This document shows positions 23,500 through 35,849 of a stretch of 64,000 nucleotides of DNA, piece by piece. Origin of the DNA: Alligator mississippiensis (lineage: Eukaryota; Chordata; Crocodylia; Alligatoridae). Made by a program: the position numbers and the translations under genes. The notes below the pieces were generated by a model. The model was not told where the DNA came from and searched no databases. It was given only the letters and a program-made list of their open reading frames with translations. Each line of letters begins with the position of its first letter. Within the stretch, counting starts at the first letter, position 1. The DNA lies in contig NC_081824.1 of NCBI RefSeq assembly GCF_030867095.1, forward strand, positions 91,009,882 through 91,073,881. Direction: 5' to 3'.

Positions 23500-24890
23500 T
23501 TATACCTACTATGGAGTCCCCAAACACACCTGACAAAATTAATACTATATTTACATAAGACATTTAAGCTGCCGCGTGGAGAGCAGTGCAAGAACATGGT
23601 AATGTTGCGGTGATGTTGCAGCTATGATGGTCCAGGCCAGTACATGGATATTTACCCCCATATTTATTTTTACTTTTTTATGGCCCTGGAAAATTTACAG
23701 TTTTAAACAGTGAACAAATTGTTTCATTTTCTATATGATAAATAGCCAAAAGTCCAGAATACTTGCTTTCAGAGTATTTACAATGACTCTCCCTGAGTAA
23801 TTCCAACACAAGTGACCAAGTTTTGCAAAAGCCTCAATTGTCTTGTATTGCATTTAGGTCCATCATTCTGGAAAAACAGACAAAGATCCAAGACTTTCGT
23901 AGTCATAGATTGTATCAGTAGCAGATATTCACACACCTAAAAAGTATCGAAAAATATTATCCAGTTTGATCATAATTTCTTGGTCTCCGTGCAGGAATTA
24001 CTGAATGAAATGCTATGGTCTGAGTCATAGAGGTGGCTAGACAAGACACTATATGAAAGAACGCTTGAATTTTGTGTCAAATACAAAATGAGTTTAGTGG
24101 AAAGTAAGATAAAAAAGGTCCATTAATTGCATCCAGAAAGGGAAACAGGACAGAGTGCTATGGACATTGATTCACTTGCCAATTAAGTAGTGTCCTTTTC
24201 TTTTGGGTGGGAAGCTCAGCATTGTTATCCATCTCTGTCACCTTGAGGTCAGATTATTGCAGTGTGCTCCACATGGAGCTAAACCTTCAGGCAATGTGGA
24301 AAGTGTAGATAATACAAATGCAGCTGACTGCTTATCAGGTAATATTTCCTCACAGAAGCACATTACACCTGTGACCTGAAAGTTAAGGCCTCAGTTTTAA
24401 CCCATAAAACCCTATATACCTTGGAATTTACTGACTTAAAATCATGAAGACAGAGGCATTTTTATATTTCAACTATAGCTCCTGAAGTACTGTTATTAGG
24501 CACCTCCAAGAAATAAAGGATAGGAACTGTCGACAGGGTGCTCTCCATGGAGCAAATGAAAATGTCCAAGTTACATCTACCTTATCCTTCCCTGTTCGCA
24601 AAAGAGAGGGATGGAAGAAACTCAAGTTTATCTAGTCCATGGCCCTACACCCGAGGCAGGATCAACTCAGACACATAAGACAGCTCCTGCCCAACACACG
24701 TCTTGCCATCAAACTTCATAGCGAGGGTTCGAAGGAAAGGGACACAGAAAGGTGAATTTGGTCATGGGGCAACACAGCAGAACCATAGCAGAGCTAAATA
24801 CAGGACCCAGATTCTGAGTATGGTGGAGCTCCCCTACCCAGGAACCATACTGCCCCTCAAAGCATGAAGGTACATGAGAGAGCACAAGAG
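23500..24890. other. Mostly unique DNA with a trace of CR1
   Basis: No host exon. Around 24628-24675, TTTATCTAGTCCATGGCCCT, then GAGGCAGGATCAACTC, resembles the minus-strand 3' UTR of CR1, but the match is short. Confidence 0.4.
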
Positions 24891-25560
24891 TAAGGCTACC
24901 ATATGTCTGGGTTTTCCCAGACATGTCCTCTTTCTGGATCCTCCCATCTCCTTCTGGGCTGTTTTTTGATATATGATCAAATGTCCAGGATTTTGCTCTG
25001 CTCAGCTTCAACGTTTTCCCCAGCACTTCCTGGCTTGCCCTAGCAAGAAACTGCTGGGGGGGAGGAGAGGGAGGACAATTGGAGGCAAGGTGCACATGCA
25101 CATGGCTGGCATGTAGCCAGGCAGGGTGGTGGGAGCAGCCCTAGCTGCTAGATGCAGGCAAGTCTGTGGGGGGCGGGGGTTGGAGGGGCAGGACTTGGGG
25201 ACTGTTGCGGGGGGTGCATGCACATGCATGTGTGTGCATCAGGGATGTGTGAAGGGATAGGTGTATGGTGGAAGGGGGAAAGGGTGCCTGCTGGTTCTGG
25301 GGGAAGATGTCCGGATACTGAAGCTACAGAAAATGTTGGGGGAAGGGGGAAGGTGCCTGCCCTTCCAGAAGGAGAAGGGGGCAGGAGGGACCTACAGGAG
25401 CAGTGCAGAGCTGCCTGGCTGGGTTGGCAGCACCAGGGCCAGTGCCCTTGTTTGCAAGGGCAGGGCAGCCAGGAGATGCTGCAAGGCTGCAGGGAGCAGG
25501 GGCCTACGGTTTGGGAGTTAGGGGCACCGGCAGGGCTGAGGGGGCTGTGGCTTACACAAG
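24891..25560. mobile_element. MITE related to the 16.8 kb element, copy 2
   Basis: TAAGGCTACCATATGTCTGG followed by GTTTTCCCAGACATGTCCTC matches the left end of the element at 16806. A long GC-rich core follows (25.0-25.55 kb), producing open frames on both strands that reflect base composition. The right terminus was not located, so the end given is approximate. Confidence 0.45.
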
Positions 25561-25896
25561 AGGCCTTACTGTATTTGACAGGACAAAAACATTAGGAGTT
25601 ATGCAACCAGAGCATTCAGTTCTGGAGGCAAATCAACCTGTGGGGGCTGATTTCAAGTACAAGCATAATCCACAGCTTTGCATTGCAAGACAAAGCCAGG
25701 AATGGCTTCTGCGGAAATGAAACCATGCTGAGAACAATAATTTATTTTTATACTGTTAATATAAAGTGCACTAAGCTAAAAGCTGTAACTTAAGTAGTTT
25801 AATGATCTCTTGAACAGTTGAAATCAAAATAAATTATGAATACAAAATACTACGACATATTGGGAAAGCATGACTTTGTACATTAAAAGGGCTATC
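25561..25896. other. Unique AT-rich DNA
   Basis: No feature recognised. Confidence 0.4.
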
Positions 25897-26015
25897 AAGC
25901 TTCCTTAGCCTGACGAAGGGTTTTTGAAACCAAAAGTTTGCTTAATAACCATTCTCCAACCATTTGGGTTGGTCTACTAAAAGATATCAAATTCACCCAA
26001 GGAACCTTGTCTGCC
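25897..26015 (+). repeat. Penelope-like terminal remnant, copy 2
   Basis: About 119 bases, CCTGACGAAGGGTTTTTGAA through GGTTGGTCTACTAAAAGATA to AAGGAACCTTGTCTGCC, match the copy at 55.5 kb closely. There the same block follows Penelope-like coding sequence. CTGACGA followed by a GGGTTTTTGAAACC stem and an AAAG resembles a hammerhead ribozyme core. Confidence 0.65.
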
Positions 26016-27042
26016 TATCACAATTATTAATGCACTTTTTCATTTTCTCAGTCCACCTTTCCTTTGAGAAGGAGTTGCAGCACATCAAATAGTAAAAGAA
26101 GTCTTAATGAAAGAAAAATGTAAGTATGTTTGTGCAGTCTTTCAAATGTAATTCTTAAGTCAGTAGAACCCATTCAAGGAGACAGGTTACAACTCTTAAA
26201 ATTTCAAGAAGGAAGAGCTATATGCAATTCAGTTACCTTAAGTCATTGAACAGAAATTACTTTAGAGTAAGGTCATAATAGAGACTTTCTTCTTTAAAAG
26301 AAAATAAGTGTAACTACTGTTTTAAAATAGGTTTAAAACAAAGCACATATAGGTAAAGCTCTTGGAAACTTTCAGCTTAAGTTGGGAAGATAGGTTAGGT
26401 TTGGTTTGAGAAGGGCCAAGGGCGTAAGTGTTGTAATGAGCTATGTAAGATCGTTTAAGATAACATTTGAGTTACCTTATATGACTAAGTAATTTTTTAT
26501 AAAATATCCCTATCCAAACAGAGAGCATCTTGCCTTCGCTAAGAAACAGAGCTCTTTCTTCCATACAACCCATCAGAAGAAGCCCAAAAGGAATCAAGCA
26601 CATTCTGTAAAGAAAACACACCTTGGAGTGGAGGGTAGGGAGAAGACATTAAGCAGTAAAAACACTGAACCAAAGGCTTGCTGTGAATTAGAGTCAAATA
26701 TAAAAGGAACAAAAGATGCTTATGTACCAACCATAATTTATGGCCTTCGCTCTCTCAGTGAAATTAAGGACATGGATACACATAACCAGTTTAATGTGGT
26801 TTAAACCTTACACTGAGGTCCCTGACAGATGTTAAAATAAAGGTGTAATGGGATCTAATGCGGGATCCCAACCATCACACTTCCTGCCATGCTACACGTG
26901 CATGGTAGGAGATGCAATTGTGGGATCTCAGATCAGATCCCCATTATGCCATATTGCTGATGCAGACAGAGACAATCCTGGGCTTCTCTCCACCAGCAAG
27001 TAGCAAACTTGGCTCCCATCTGGGGAAGCATACAATGCACTA
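26016..27042. other. Unique DNA
   Basis: No gene recognised. From 26770 there are short GTTTAAACC and GGATCCCA motifs that may belong to a decayed transposon split by the Tigger insertion. Confidence 0.35.
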
Positions 27043-27308
27043 CAGGTGACCCTCGCCATTCGCAGGGGATACGTTCTTGAGATCCCTGTGAATGGCGAAA
27101 TCTGCAAACATGGCACTGCATTCATGAACACAGTGCCCACGGCAGCTTGGGGGTGGGGGGGACGGCTGCACTGGTGGTGGTGGGAGCCCAGCGGTGGAAA
27201 GCACAGAGCTCCCAAGGATCTCCTGTAAGTGTATTTAAGATGTGGGTTTGGCATCCACTAATATTTGAAACTGCGAATACTGAACCCGCAAATAGCAAGG
27301 GTTTCCTG
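27043..27308. mobile_element. Tigger-type (Tc1/mariner) MITE
   Basis: The element begins CAGGTGACCCTCGCCATTCG and ends with AGCAAGGGTTTCCTG. It is bounded by TA on both sides (27041-27042 and 27309-27310). GCCATTCGCAGGGG and GAATGGCGAA near the left and GCGAATACTGAACCCGC near the right are the inner repeat motifs of Tigger MITEs. It has no transposase. Confidence 0.8.
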
Positions 27309-27454
27309 TACTGTGACTGGGCTCCCTGTCAGCTGGCTGGAGTTCCCAGCCAAGACAGCATACCATGCACTCCCATGGCTGGGAGCCCCACCTGCTGATT
27401 GGACCTCCCAGTGGGGAAACGTATCTCTTTAATCAGGTTTTAAGTGTAATGTCC

Positions 27455-27640
27455 ATCAGAGGCCTAACAAACACCACATAGGTGGTGGAATCTCTATCCT
27501 TGGAGGTTTTTAAGGCCCAACTTAACAAAGCCCTGGTTGGAATGATCTAGTTGGAGATGGTCCTGCTTTGAATACAGGGTTAGATTAGATGACCTCCTGA
27601 GGTCCCTTCCAACCCTAATTTTCTATGATTCCAAACATAG
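27455..27640 (+). mobile_element. CR1 3' end fragment
   Basis: GTGGAATCTCTATCCTTGGA, then GGTTTTTAAGGCCCAACTTA, encodes the ESLSLEVFKAQLNKAL block. The UTR (GATGACCTCCTGAGGTCCCT) and an ATTTTCTATGATTCC tail follow. Confidence 0.85.
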
Positions 27641-27691
27641 AAGTCTATTAAATGGGTTAAAAGTCACCTTGCATGGTTTAAAAACGTACCT

Positions 27692-28256
27692 GGAAAATCA
27701 AATACTCTTTTGAGCTGGTTCACAGTGCACTAGTTCAGTGTTATGTATGGATAGTGTTCTGTGCAGTGAATCTAGTCAGTGCTCCAGGAATTGCATACTG
27801 CATCAATCCTCCCTCCTCCCACAAACACATGCACGCACCAACAGGCTGCTCTGCTACACAGGCAGAACTCAACTGCTCCCCTTATTTTCCTTTTGTTTGA
27901 ACTTTTAAAAAATCAATTAGCTCCTTTGCACTGCTTGTTCAATAAAAGCCATCTTTCTAACAACCATTATATGTCCTTATTCGCTACTTGACCATGGCTC
28001 TTCATCAAAATCCTCATGGAAACTCCCTTCCCCTGCTCCCCCATGGAGGCCACCCCAGGTCATACCAGCCTACTTCAGATTTGGTCACCCACCCCCAGAG
28101 GCCCTCCACAGCATGGGTACAAGCACTCTCCTGCTCCCATACACTAACCCATTGCCAGGCATACTGGACTGGATGTTTTCTCTCAGCCCTTAGGAGCAGA
28201 GCCACACTTCACACACCATTGTGAACCAGTTCTCAACCCGTGATATTTGGGAATGG
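27692..28256. mobile_element. Candidate MITE with GAGCTGGTTCACA inverted ends
   Basis: CAAATACTCTTTTGAGCTGG then TTCACAGTG near the left is complementary to TGTGAACCAGTTCTC with GATATTTGGG at the right (28221-28250). The target duplication was not found, and the outer limits are uncertain. Confidence 0.4.
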
Positions 28257-28532
28257 TTCAATTATTCTGTGTATCCACACCCTTGGAGGCTTTGTGGCTG
28301 CAAACAATTTGAAAATAAGATGAACCCCTAAATTCTTCAGTGTTTACTTATCTCAGAAAAACCTGTTTTTTCCATGTATCAACTGAATGTAGTTCCCATG
28401 CCTTAAAACTGGGCTTAAATAAATGCTTCTGGACACCAGTTGACACTACATCAAACAGCCTTCTAAACTTTGCTTCCTTCCTTTTATTTCTTGATCATGT
28501 CTTCTGTTAAACCTCAACTCCATGAGGCCCAA
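28257..28532. other. Unique DNA
   Basis: No feature recognised. Confidence 0.35.
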
Positions 28533-29238
28533 TGACTAGGGAGCGACGAACCAATTGCTCATGGAATCACGAGCATGACCACTCGTGGAACAAACACAAG
28601 CACACACTGCGCTCAACAACTTTATTGAAGTGGAGGCAACTTCAGGTAGGTCCCCACCAAACTGAGGAGCGGCCCAGAACATCATTGCATTCATACCTTC
28701 CAGTTTACACTCATTAGCATTAAACCATGCCTAGTTTCCTCCCATTATGCCCATGGCTCTGCCCCTGCATTTACATGGAATTGGCTATGCATTAGCCAAT
28801 TACCATGAAAATTTCCACTCTATGCCTACATGAGGTTGTCACACCTACTACCTTTGGTTACTTGCAGTTAATCATCTTAAAAGCCCACTTTTGCATTTTC
28901 CCTCTTGATATACCACTGGTATCCTCCCTTGTCTGGTTTGAATTCCTCTATGCCACACTAAACAAACAGTCAAATGATTAGACAAATGATGAACCATTTA
29001 AAGCCCTACATTCCACTAAGTAAACATGTCATTTTGCTGATGTTAGTTAGAATAAGCATTACACTTCTGCTAACTTTAGTGTCGTAAGCCTTATGCCCAG
29101 TCAAATCTAACTTGGGCATAGGTAAGCAATGTATCAGCTGCAAGACCAAGTCTTTCAGTGTCCAGGCTCACTGCAAATTAGCAGGGGAAAAAAGCAAGGG
29201 AAAAGGGCAGGAAAATGCAAGGGTTTACCATCCTAACA
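28533..29238 (-). mobile_element. Probable solo LTR (ERV-like fossil)
   Basis: On the minus strand the block starts TGTTAGGATGG and ends CTCCCTAGTCA, partly inverted TG...CA ends about 706 bp apart. An AATAAA signal in CTTCAATAAAGTTGTTGAG (28616-28634) is followed by a GC-rich, CpG-bearing stretch resembling U5. No retroviral genes adjoin it, and no clear target duplication was seen. Confidence 0.45.
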
Positions 29239-31844
29239 TCTTCCACCTGGAGGATTACTGGCAGGTACAGTCAAGGTGGAGCTAATTGCAGTGTTGTGAA
29301 ATGTGTGGGTCAGGCTCATTAATATATTTCAGCTCACCCTCAGCCTATACTCCCATTCTGCACTGGCTTGGTTATATGCTTCTGGATCTCAGATGTACAG
29401 TAGCACAAAATATATAGAATGAGTCCCAATCGTTGTGAACCTGTATTTATTGGCTTTACTTTCAGTAAGGGCAAGTCATGGGCTAGGCTTTTTGTTTCAT
29501 TTTTATTATAAACTCATATAATATAGAGTGCATCCCAGAACAGCTAACATTAAAAGCAGAGACAGTCATGTTAGATGCTTGTGCATTTGCCAAAACCTTT
29601 GCACAGACAGCCCACAGTACCCTCTTCACATATTCATAGCTCTTTTTCTCATCCGTGTAATTTGTAAACTAAGGTCTCTTTATATACTGGACACTGCTAG
29701 GATTTTGGTTCCTGTCACCAAAGTGTTTAAATTTGACTAGGCAGTAGCAATTGCTTTTTAATACAAGCAAACTGATCTGTCAAAGGCAATCAGTATAGTG
29801 AAGTTATCCCATGAGAATCCTAATAATCCAGATGAATCATTCTGCTCTGTATGAAACTCAACAGTTGAACTCTTGGCACAGAATGCCACAAGCACTTAAT
29901 GCAGTAAGTATATATGGCTGTACCATGTTTCTACACAAAACTGTACACTCGCTTGTGCCTAACACACTAGTTTCTGCTTAAACAAATGCACCTCTTTGGT
30001 ATTTGTCATTAATTGTATTAAGATAAGGCTCCTCAAGAATTTCTTAGGGAAAATTCAGTGTACATATTTAATAGCAAGATATTACTTATTTATATCCAAA
30101 CACACGCATCATCTAACCTGGTTAATGTTCAAAAAGAATTTGAGGGCATTTTTATTGGGAGTGAGAATTTGGAAACTAATCAATTTGATGGGCAGGAAGA
30201 CAAAATGGATGGATAACTGGTTTCAGGGAGGAAACATCTTTTGATGGATCATCATAATACTCTACAGGTAAGTCCAAGTTGTGCAAAAAACCCACAAAAA
30301 ACAAACACCCCCCCCCCCCAAAAAAAAACTTTTGCACACATTTCACTCTAAGGACTTTACAAAATTCTTGAAAATGAATGCTTATTATATGGTTCCAAGA
30401 GACAGATTGGTGGTAATGGGCATCCACTGACTATTTTAATTCAAAGCAGAATGTAAAAATGTTGACCTTCAAGCCAAATTTGCCCAGAAGTTTAGAACAG
30501 AGTATAAATTACATGCTAAACTTCCACAAGCACAAACAGAAATCTGTTTCAGCCATTTGAGCAAGCAGCTTAACTTTACTGAGCTATTTTTAAGTAAAAC
30601 AAAAGAATCACAAAATACATGATGAATCATTTTTAACAATTTATACTCCCTCCCCCCATCATGCGTTGGATCCTATTGCCTGTAGACTGTGCACAGATGA
30701 TACCAAAGTCAGTTCTTAATTTAAATTGTCTTATTGTTGACAGAGAAACTGGAAAGAATGTGTTCAATTGGTATAGGGGTGCATGTACTTTATGCCTAGA
30801 AAATGTATATCACAGTCTCTAGCCTATATGCTGTGCGATTACCTGTCCTGTGTATGGGTACAAATAGATGTGCTAAACTGAAGAGAGTACTTTTATTTTT
30901 ACAGCTTAAGAACCTCTGAGAAAGTTTAATTCATTTGATTTAAAGGTTGACTCCCAACATCAATAAACAGTTGTAGGTGACTAATTTTATTTTTAACTGG
31001 ACAACTGACTCTGCTGGGTCTATGCTCAAAATTCTTTGTACCAACTCATGCATAAATAAATTGCTCTAGGGCTTACAAAAGTGCCAGTGATTTTAAAGGG
31101 ATCATTAAAAGTCTATCTAATTTCTAGTTTCAAAACAAGCTAAACAAAGGCATAAAATCATTGCAAAAATCTTTTAGTCCATGCTTAAAACTGAAAGCCT
31201 CCTTTCCTTTGTGCAAAAATAGCTCAATTAGAAGCAATAAGAAGACTGGAGCCCCCACAGGGTAGAACAAAACAAAAACAAATTTACAGTATTTTGCTAT
31301 AGTAATACCAACAATATTTTATATTATTAACATATGTCAGTCTAACAGTAGAAACCTATCTTAAAAGACACAGAACAGGCTGCCCCTTTGTAAAGCTACT
31401 TAGGGCTCTGGATCAATTTAAAACACTCAAAAAAAGTCACAAGCTACCAGTCATCTAGCCTGCCACAAAGACAGGGACACACAATGGTCTTTCCTCTTTG
31501 ATTCATATTGATCAGCCTATTGATTCACTTTGGAAAGAACTACACAACTTTTTTTCTCCAAACATTTTTCTGAAACATAAGGAAAGTTCTTTGTAAGACT
31601 GAGTCGCCTTTGGAGTAATTAGAAAGAGAAAATATAGAGGACCTGAGTACTCATCAGCTAGAAAAGAAGATACCAAAACCATTTGATAATTGCAAAGTTA
31701 CTTTTCACGTACCTCAGTGGCATACATGTAGCCATGTACCTACACTTTCTGGATTTTACATTTAGGGATTCTATTTCTGTGGCATAATAAGATCACCCTA
31801 CTCATGTATTTGCCAGAAGTAAAATGGAAAAGTGGAAAAAGAAG
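29239..31844. other. Unique AT-rich intergenic DNA
   Basis: About 2.6 kb with no supported exon or transposon. A C-run of 14 followed by A9 sits at about 30308-30330. Confidence 0.5.
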
Positions 31845-32660
31845 ATCATAGAAAAGTAGGAATGGAAAAGACCTCTAGGATGCATCCAGATGCGAGTAGA
31901 CATTTGGTTCCACAGGGAAAAGTAGCAGTGATGCACCTTGTGCCACAGCTACTTGTCCCCAGGAATGCATGTGCCACACGTGCTTTGGCGCACAGCAAGT
32001 TGCCCTAGATGGGGGTAGGGGAGGCTGGGGCCAGCACTCTGCTGGCTCCAGAAGCCTTACCTGGGGTCCCGAGGGCCTCCCAGGGCTGCAGCCATGGCGA
32101 TTCTGTCGCGCGGAGCCTGTCCAGCAGCCGCAGCACAACTCTGGGCAGCCTGGTTCCACTTTTCAGCAGCACACACTGCTCAAGCATGCACTGAGCCAGT
32201 TTATCCCCCACCCTCCCCTTTTTTTTGACCCCTGGATATCTCCTAGAGATCATCTAATCCAACCCCCTGTCTCAGGCAGGATCACCCCTATCCATGCCAG
32301 CCTATACAAATCCATTGTCTAATCTTTTAGCAAAACTATAATCAACCCTAACACAAAACCCAAGACATAAAACCCTAACCTGCCATAGGTAAAGCAGGGG
32401 AACCATGACAGCCAACACCTTGCTGCTGCAAAGGTTGTTAATATGCACTCAAGAGATCCTGGGAAGGCTACCTGCCTCCACTTGCCTGCTAGAGAAATAG
32501 GCAAAAACCCCCACAGCCCATACCAATCTGAACATGGAGTAAAATTCCTTCCTGACCCAAATATGGCAATCAATCAGTCTGAGACTGAGTGAAGGGCAAG
32601 ACCTTATAACCTAGAACCTCCAGCTTTAATTCCCAACAGGATCATTGGCGCACTCCAATC
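31845..32660 (-). mobile_element. CR1-type LINE 3' region, interrupted
   Basis: ATCATAGAAAAGTAGGAATG then GAAAAGACCTC (31848-31877) is the minus-strand 3' end of CR1. The matching continuation ATCATCTAATCCAACCCCCT, then CTCAGGCAGGATCACCCC, resumes at 32250. The 31880-32226 block between them is GC-rich foreign sequence, probably a MITE. After 32300 the TTCCTTCCTGACCC motif known from long CR1 UTR variants appears. The distal limit is approximate. Confidence 0.6.
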
Positions 32661-33068
32661 AAAACCCCCAGGCTTGGCTGTAGCCCACACCTGATGCCTC
32701 TAAGGAAGGCTTTAAAAAAACCCCAACAAACAAAATCCCTATAGCAGCAGGGAGGAAAAACAATTCCATCTTGGCCCTATGCAGCAACCAGCAAAGCCCA
32801 GAAGCATAGGAAATACCCATTGAAGAATTTAGGCATAGCTACACCTAGATCTTCATCATGGTAATGACAGCCCTCTCGCCTGTTGGGTAACCTAATGGGT
32901 ACATTCTATGCTCTCCACAAACAGCAGAGTTCCAGGCCATGGGCAAAGCACTGCCCAGAGAACTATCCAGGTCTCTCACTGAAGCTCACTCACTGGGCAG
33001 CCAAGAAGGAAAGATATGTGGGGCCAGGCAAGGAAGCCAGGGGAGGAGGGGCTCAGTGAGATGGGTAC
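32661..33068. other. Unrecognised DNA
   Basis: No gene seen. It may continue the LINE UTR for some distance. Confidence 0.3.
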
Positions 33069-33738
33069 TAGGGCTGTGTGAAATTTCGATGGGTATTTTA
33101 TTTCAAGGCTGTTTTGACATGCTTTGAGCTCAAAACAGAGAAATCAAAACAAAACAAAAGGCTTTGAAATTAAACAAGGGCACTTGAAACATTTCAAGTT
33201 TCGAAGCCAGGCTTGCTTGCAACTAAATAGAAAGTAAAGGGGGGGGGGGGGAGAGGGGGGGAAGACTGCTCTGATATTGACATGTGTAGCTGACCAGTGA
33301 CTGTGATCCTTCTCTGAGATCCCTTCCAATCCCAGTGCTCTGGGGCAGGGATGGAAAAACAGCATAAAAAACATTGTTTGAACTGAGCTTTCTCTGTGCC
33401 GTCACACTTACAAGGGACATAAGTTTTGCTCTGAACAGTTTGAGGTGCAGTTTCCCAGAAACACCTGCACCTATCTCCTTGCAACTTGACAGGTTATGTG
33501 GCCTCAGGAGGGGCTACCATCTCAGCTCTTTCCATTCGAATCAGGAAAGAAATGACAAAGGTATAGGAATTTTCGTGATTCCCCATTATAAGCCTATAGG
33601 TGAAACTTTGAACCGCATCGAAACAGTTTCAATGAAACTAAATGGAACAGTGCTTCCAAAACAGTTAAATGAAACACTGACCCTTCGAAATGGTGAAATG
33701 GAAGTCAAAACTAAATGGTGCTGTTTCACACAGCCCTA
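33069..33738 (+). mobile_element. hAT-like MITE copy E (TAGGGCTGTGT subfamily)
   Basis: Begins TAGGGCTGTGTGAAATTTCG and ends CACACAGCCCTA with 11-bp near-perfect inverted ends. ATGGGTAC (33061-33068) and ATGGATAC (33739-33746) form the 8-bp target duplication. Subterminal GAAAC/TTTCGAAG motifs replace the GATTC motifs of copies A-D, so it is a separate subfamily. A 13-base G-run lies at 33239-33251. Confidence 0.88.
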
Positions 33739-34314
33739 ATGGATACTGCCTTGGAAGGGAGTCCCTAGATTTTAGCTTTTGCCCCTGCTCCTAATGGGGT
33801 AGAAAATATCCCAAATTTAGTTGTCCAAGAACTATCAAATGCAAGATGCAGTGGATCAGCTTCAAGTGGAGGACTGGAGAGCACTCTGGCAAATGACTAG
33901 CCTATGGTCAGGGACTCAAAGAACTTTGAAGGAATCAGAAAACTTAGGGTCAAATCTCTGCTAAGGGGGAGCTAGGACCCTAGCAAATACCCTAGCCATG
34001 AGGCCATTCTAATAAAACCTCTAAAAAAAGCATGGAAAGACCTTCCCTCCAATCTCTAACACTTTGTAGTTTTTTTTCTTCAATTAAAAGTTCAGGATCT
34101 TGTGGCATTACGTGAATGCCTGGAAATTGTTTGCCAACTATGCTGCCATAGTGCAGCCTTCTGAGCATGTTTATAAGGGGAACACAGGTTTACTATTTCT
34201 ACGCTGAATGCCAAACTGTGCGTCAGTGCCAAAAACTGCAGTTATGTAGCTATGTAAGTGTCACTTAAGCATATAAAGGAAATAGGATTAGGCCCTTGTC
34301 CCAGCCACAAGCAG
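33739..34314. other. Unique DNA
   Basis: No exon or repeat recognised. Confidence 0.4.
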
Positions 34315-35040
34315 TAGGGTTCATGATTAAGAGAGTGGTCGGGAGTAAAAAGCTAAGAAAGGTTTATTGACTTAACGAACACACAACTATGTGTAATATA
34401 ACAAGACAACAATGATAGACGATAACAATTCATGTTGGCAACTTATTGGCAGTCCCCTCTGATGCCTGATTATGACAAGTTCCTCTTCTATAAAGCTCCA
34501 TGAAGTCAGGCATCCCCGATTTGCACTGTCCAAGAGGTACCGGGAAGGACCCTGGTATTCAGTCCTCCGGCTCCTCGAGATCCATTGGTCCACAGAACTC
34601 AGGTCAGCAACTGATCTTTAAATTAGTAGCTTCTCTCACAATGCTGCATCTTCCTTCTGCTGATTTCCAGATGTGCTAGCCAATTTATAACTTCTGAGCT
34701 ACGCTGTTGACTCACAGCCACTCACTCTTACACTACGAACTTTCCTTATGACTGACCAATAGCAGTACAAGCCTTTGCATTTTCCTGATAAGGTTAATTT
34801 TAACTGAGTCACTACATACAAGGCCTCACTACTTACAAGGCCTCACTATTCTTCTACTTTAATTAAATTCTTAGCAGCAACATACAGCTCACAATGCATG
34901 AACAAACAACAAGAAATACCTGGTCTAATCCTTACAAAGTGTTCAGCAATGACCTTCACCACACAGAAACAACTCTCAGCTGTCACAGCCCCTAAAATAG
35001 CCTTGTTAAGAGCCAAGCACCTACAGCCCTATCACAGGTA
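34315..35040 (-). mobile_element. Possible solo LTR (minus), low certainty
   Basis: On the minus strand an AATAAA lies near 34363-34368, and a TATAAA-like box (GTTATAAATTGG) lies upstream at about 34683-34694, in promoter-to-polyA order for an LTR. A 19-bp direct repeat around AAGGCCTCACTA occurs at 34820-34852. The block ends near TGTGATAGGGC (35026-35036). No convincing target duplication was found, so the ends are approximate. Confidence 0.35.
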
Positions 35041-35613
35041 AAGATCCTGATCCAGAAAGGCTTACTGAGGTAAAAAGTTTGTATCAAAGGACAACTTCAC
35101 AATGCTGAAGGTTAGCAGGGACCAAACAGTGAAAGGAAAATACTCTTAGACAAAGAGTTATTTTGTGCATGTCACTGGCCACCACTGTATCAACCTTTTT
35201 TTGATTTCTTTGGTAAATTTTACAGGTTTGGTGGTTTCTCTCAGGCCATATCAGGCCAAGGTCTGCATAAGTTGATAAGTGGCTGAAGTTAGCATCCTTA
35301 CTGAACCAACAACTTTCATTTTGTATATATTAGGAAGGAAGGAAGGGTCCTGCCCTTGATCTATCACTACAGCATTGGTGAAACTGGACATCTGACTTTC
35401 TAGAAGAGGCCTCACTTTTTTAACCATTGTATGTAGAAAATCTTTATATGTATGCCTAAAAAATGGAAGATCCTTATATCAACCACTTAAACCATTTGGA
35501 GAGCTCCCCTGGGAAACTTAAAATTGTGTAGTCTATAGCAGAGAAATTAATTAATGGAACTCTAGCAGCTAGAGTCTAGCCAATGGACCCATCTTTTCTG
35601 ACATTGCCTAGAG
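35041..35613. other. Unique DNA
   Basis: No feature recognised. Confidence 0.4.
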
Positions 35614-35849
35614 CAGTGGTTCACAACCTTTTCTGTGCTGCAGACTGGCACGGGAGCAGCAGAGCCGGCTGCCTTCCTCCTGGGATTGACCTGCCCCCCA
35701 GCTTTAATCCCGCATGTCAGCGCCAGCAGCAGAAGCCACTTACCCAGACAGACAAATGGGGGACCAAAAGGGGGGGCTTATGCCATGACCCAGTAGCCAA
35801 CCCACTGTGGTCTGGTACCAGGCCGTGGCCTGGTGGTTGTGAACCTCTG
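35614..35849. mobile_element. hAT MITE, 236 bp, perfect target duplication
   Basis: CAGTGGTTCACAACCTTTTC at the left and GGTTGTGAACCTCTG at the right are inverted ends of the hAT CAGTGGTT type. GCCTAGAG flanks both sides exactly (35606-35613 and 35850-35857). Confidence 0.92.

Noticed and set aside
33069-33738. Copy E as a member of the same subfamily as A-D
   Set aside because: Ends and duplication size agree, but subterminal and core sequences differ (GAAAC/TTTCGAAG instead of GATTC), so it is kept as a separate subfamily.
34315-35040. Block as a sixth TAGGGCTGT hAT copy because of TAGGGTTC and CAGCCCTA at its ends
   Set aside because: No 8-bp flanking match (CAAGCAG versus TCACAGG) and no shared subterminal motifs; TATA and AATAAA order fits an LTR better, though weakly.
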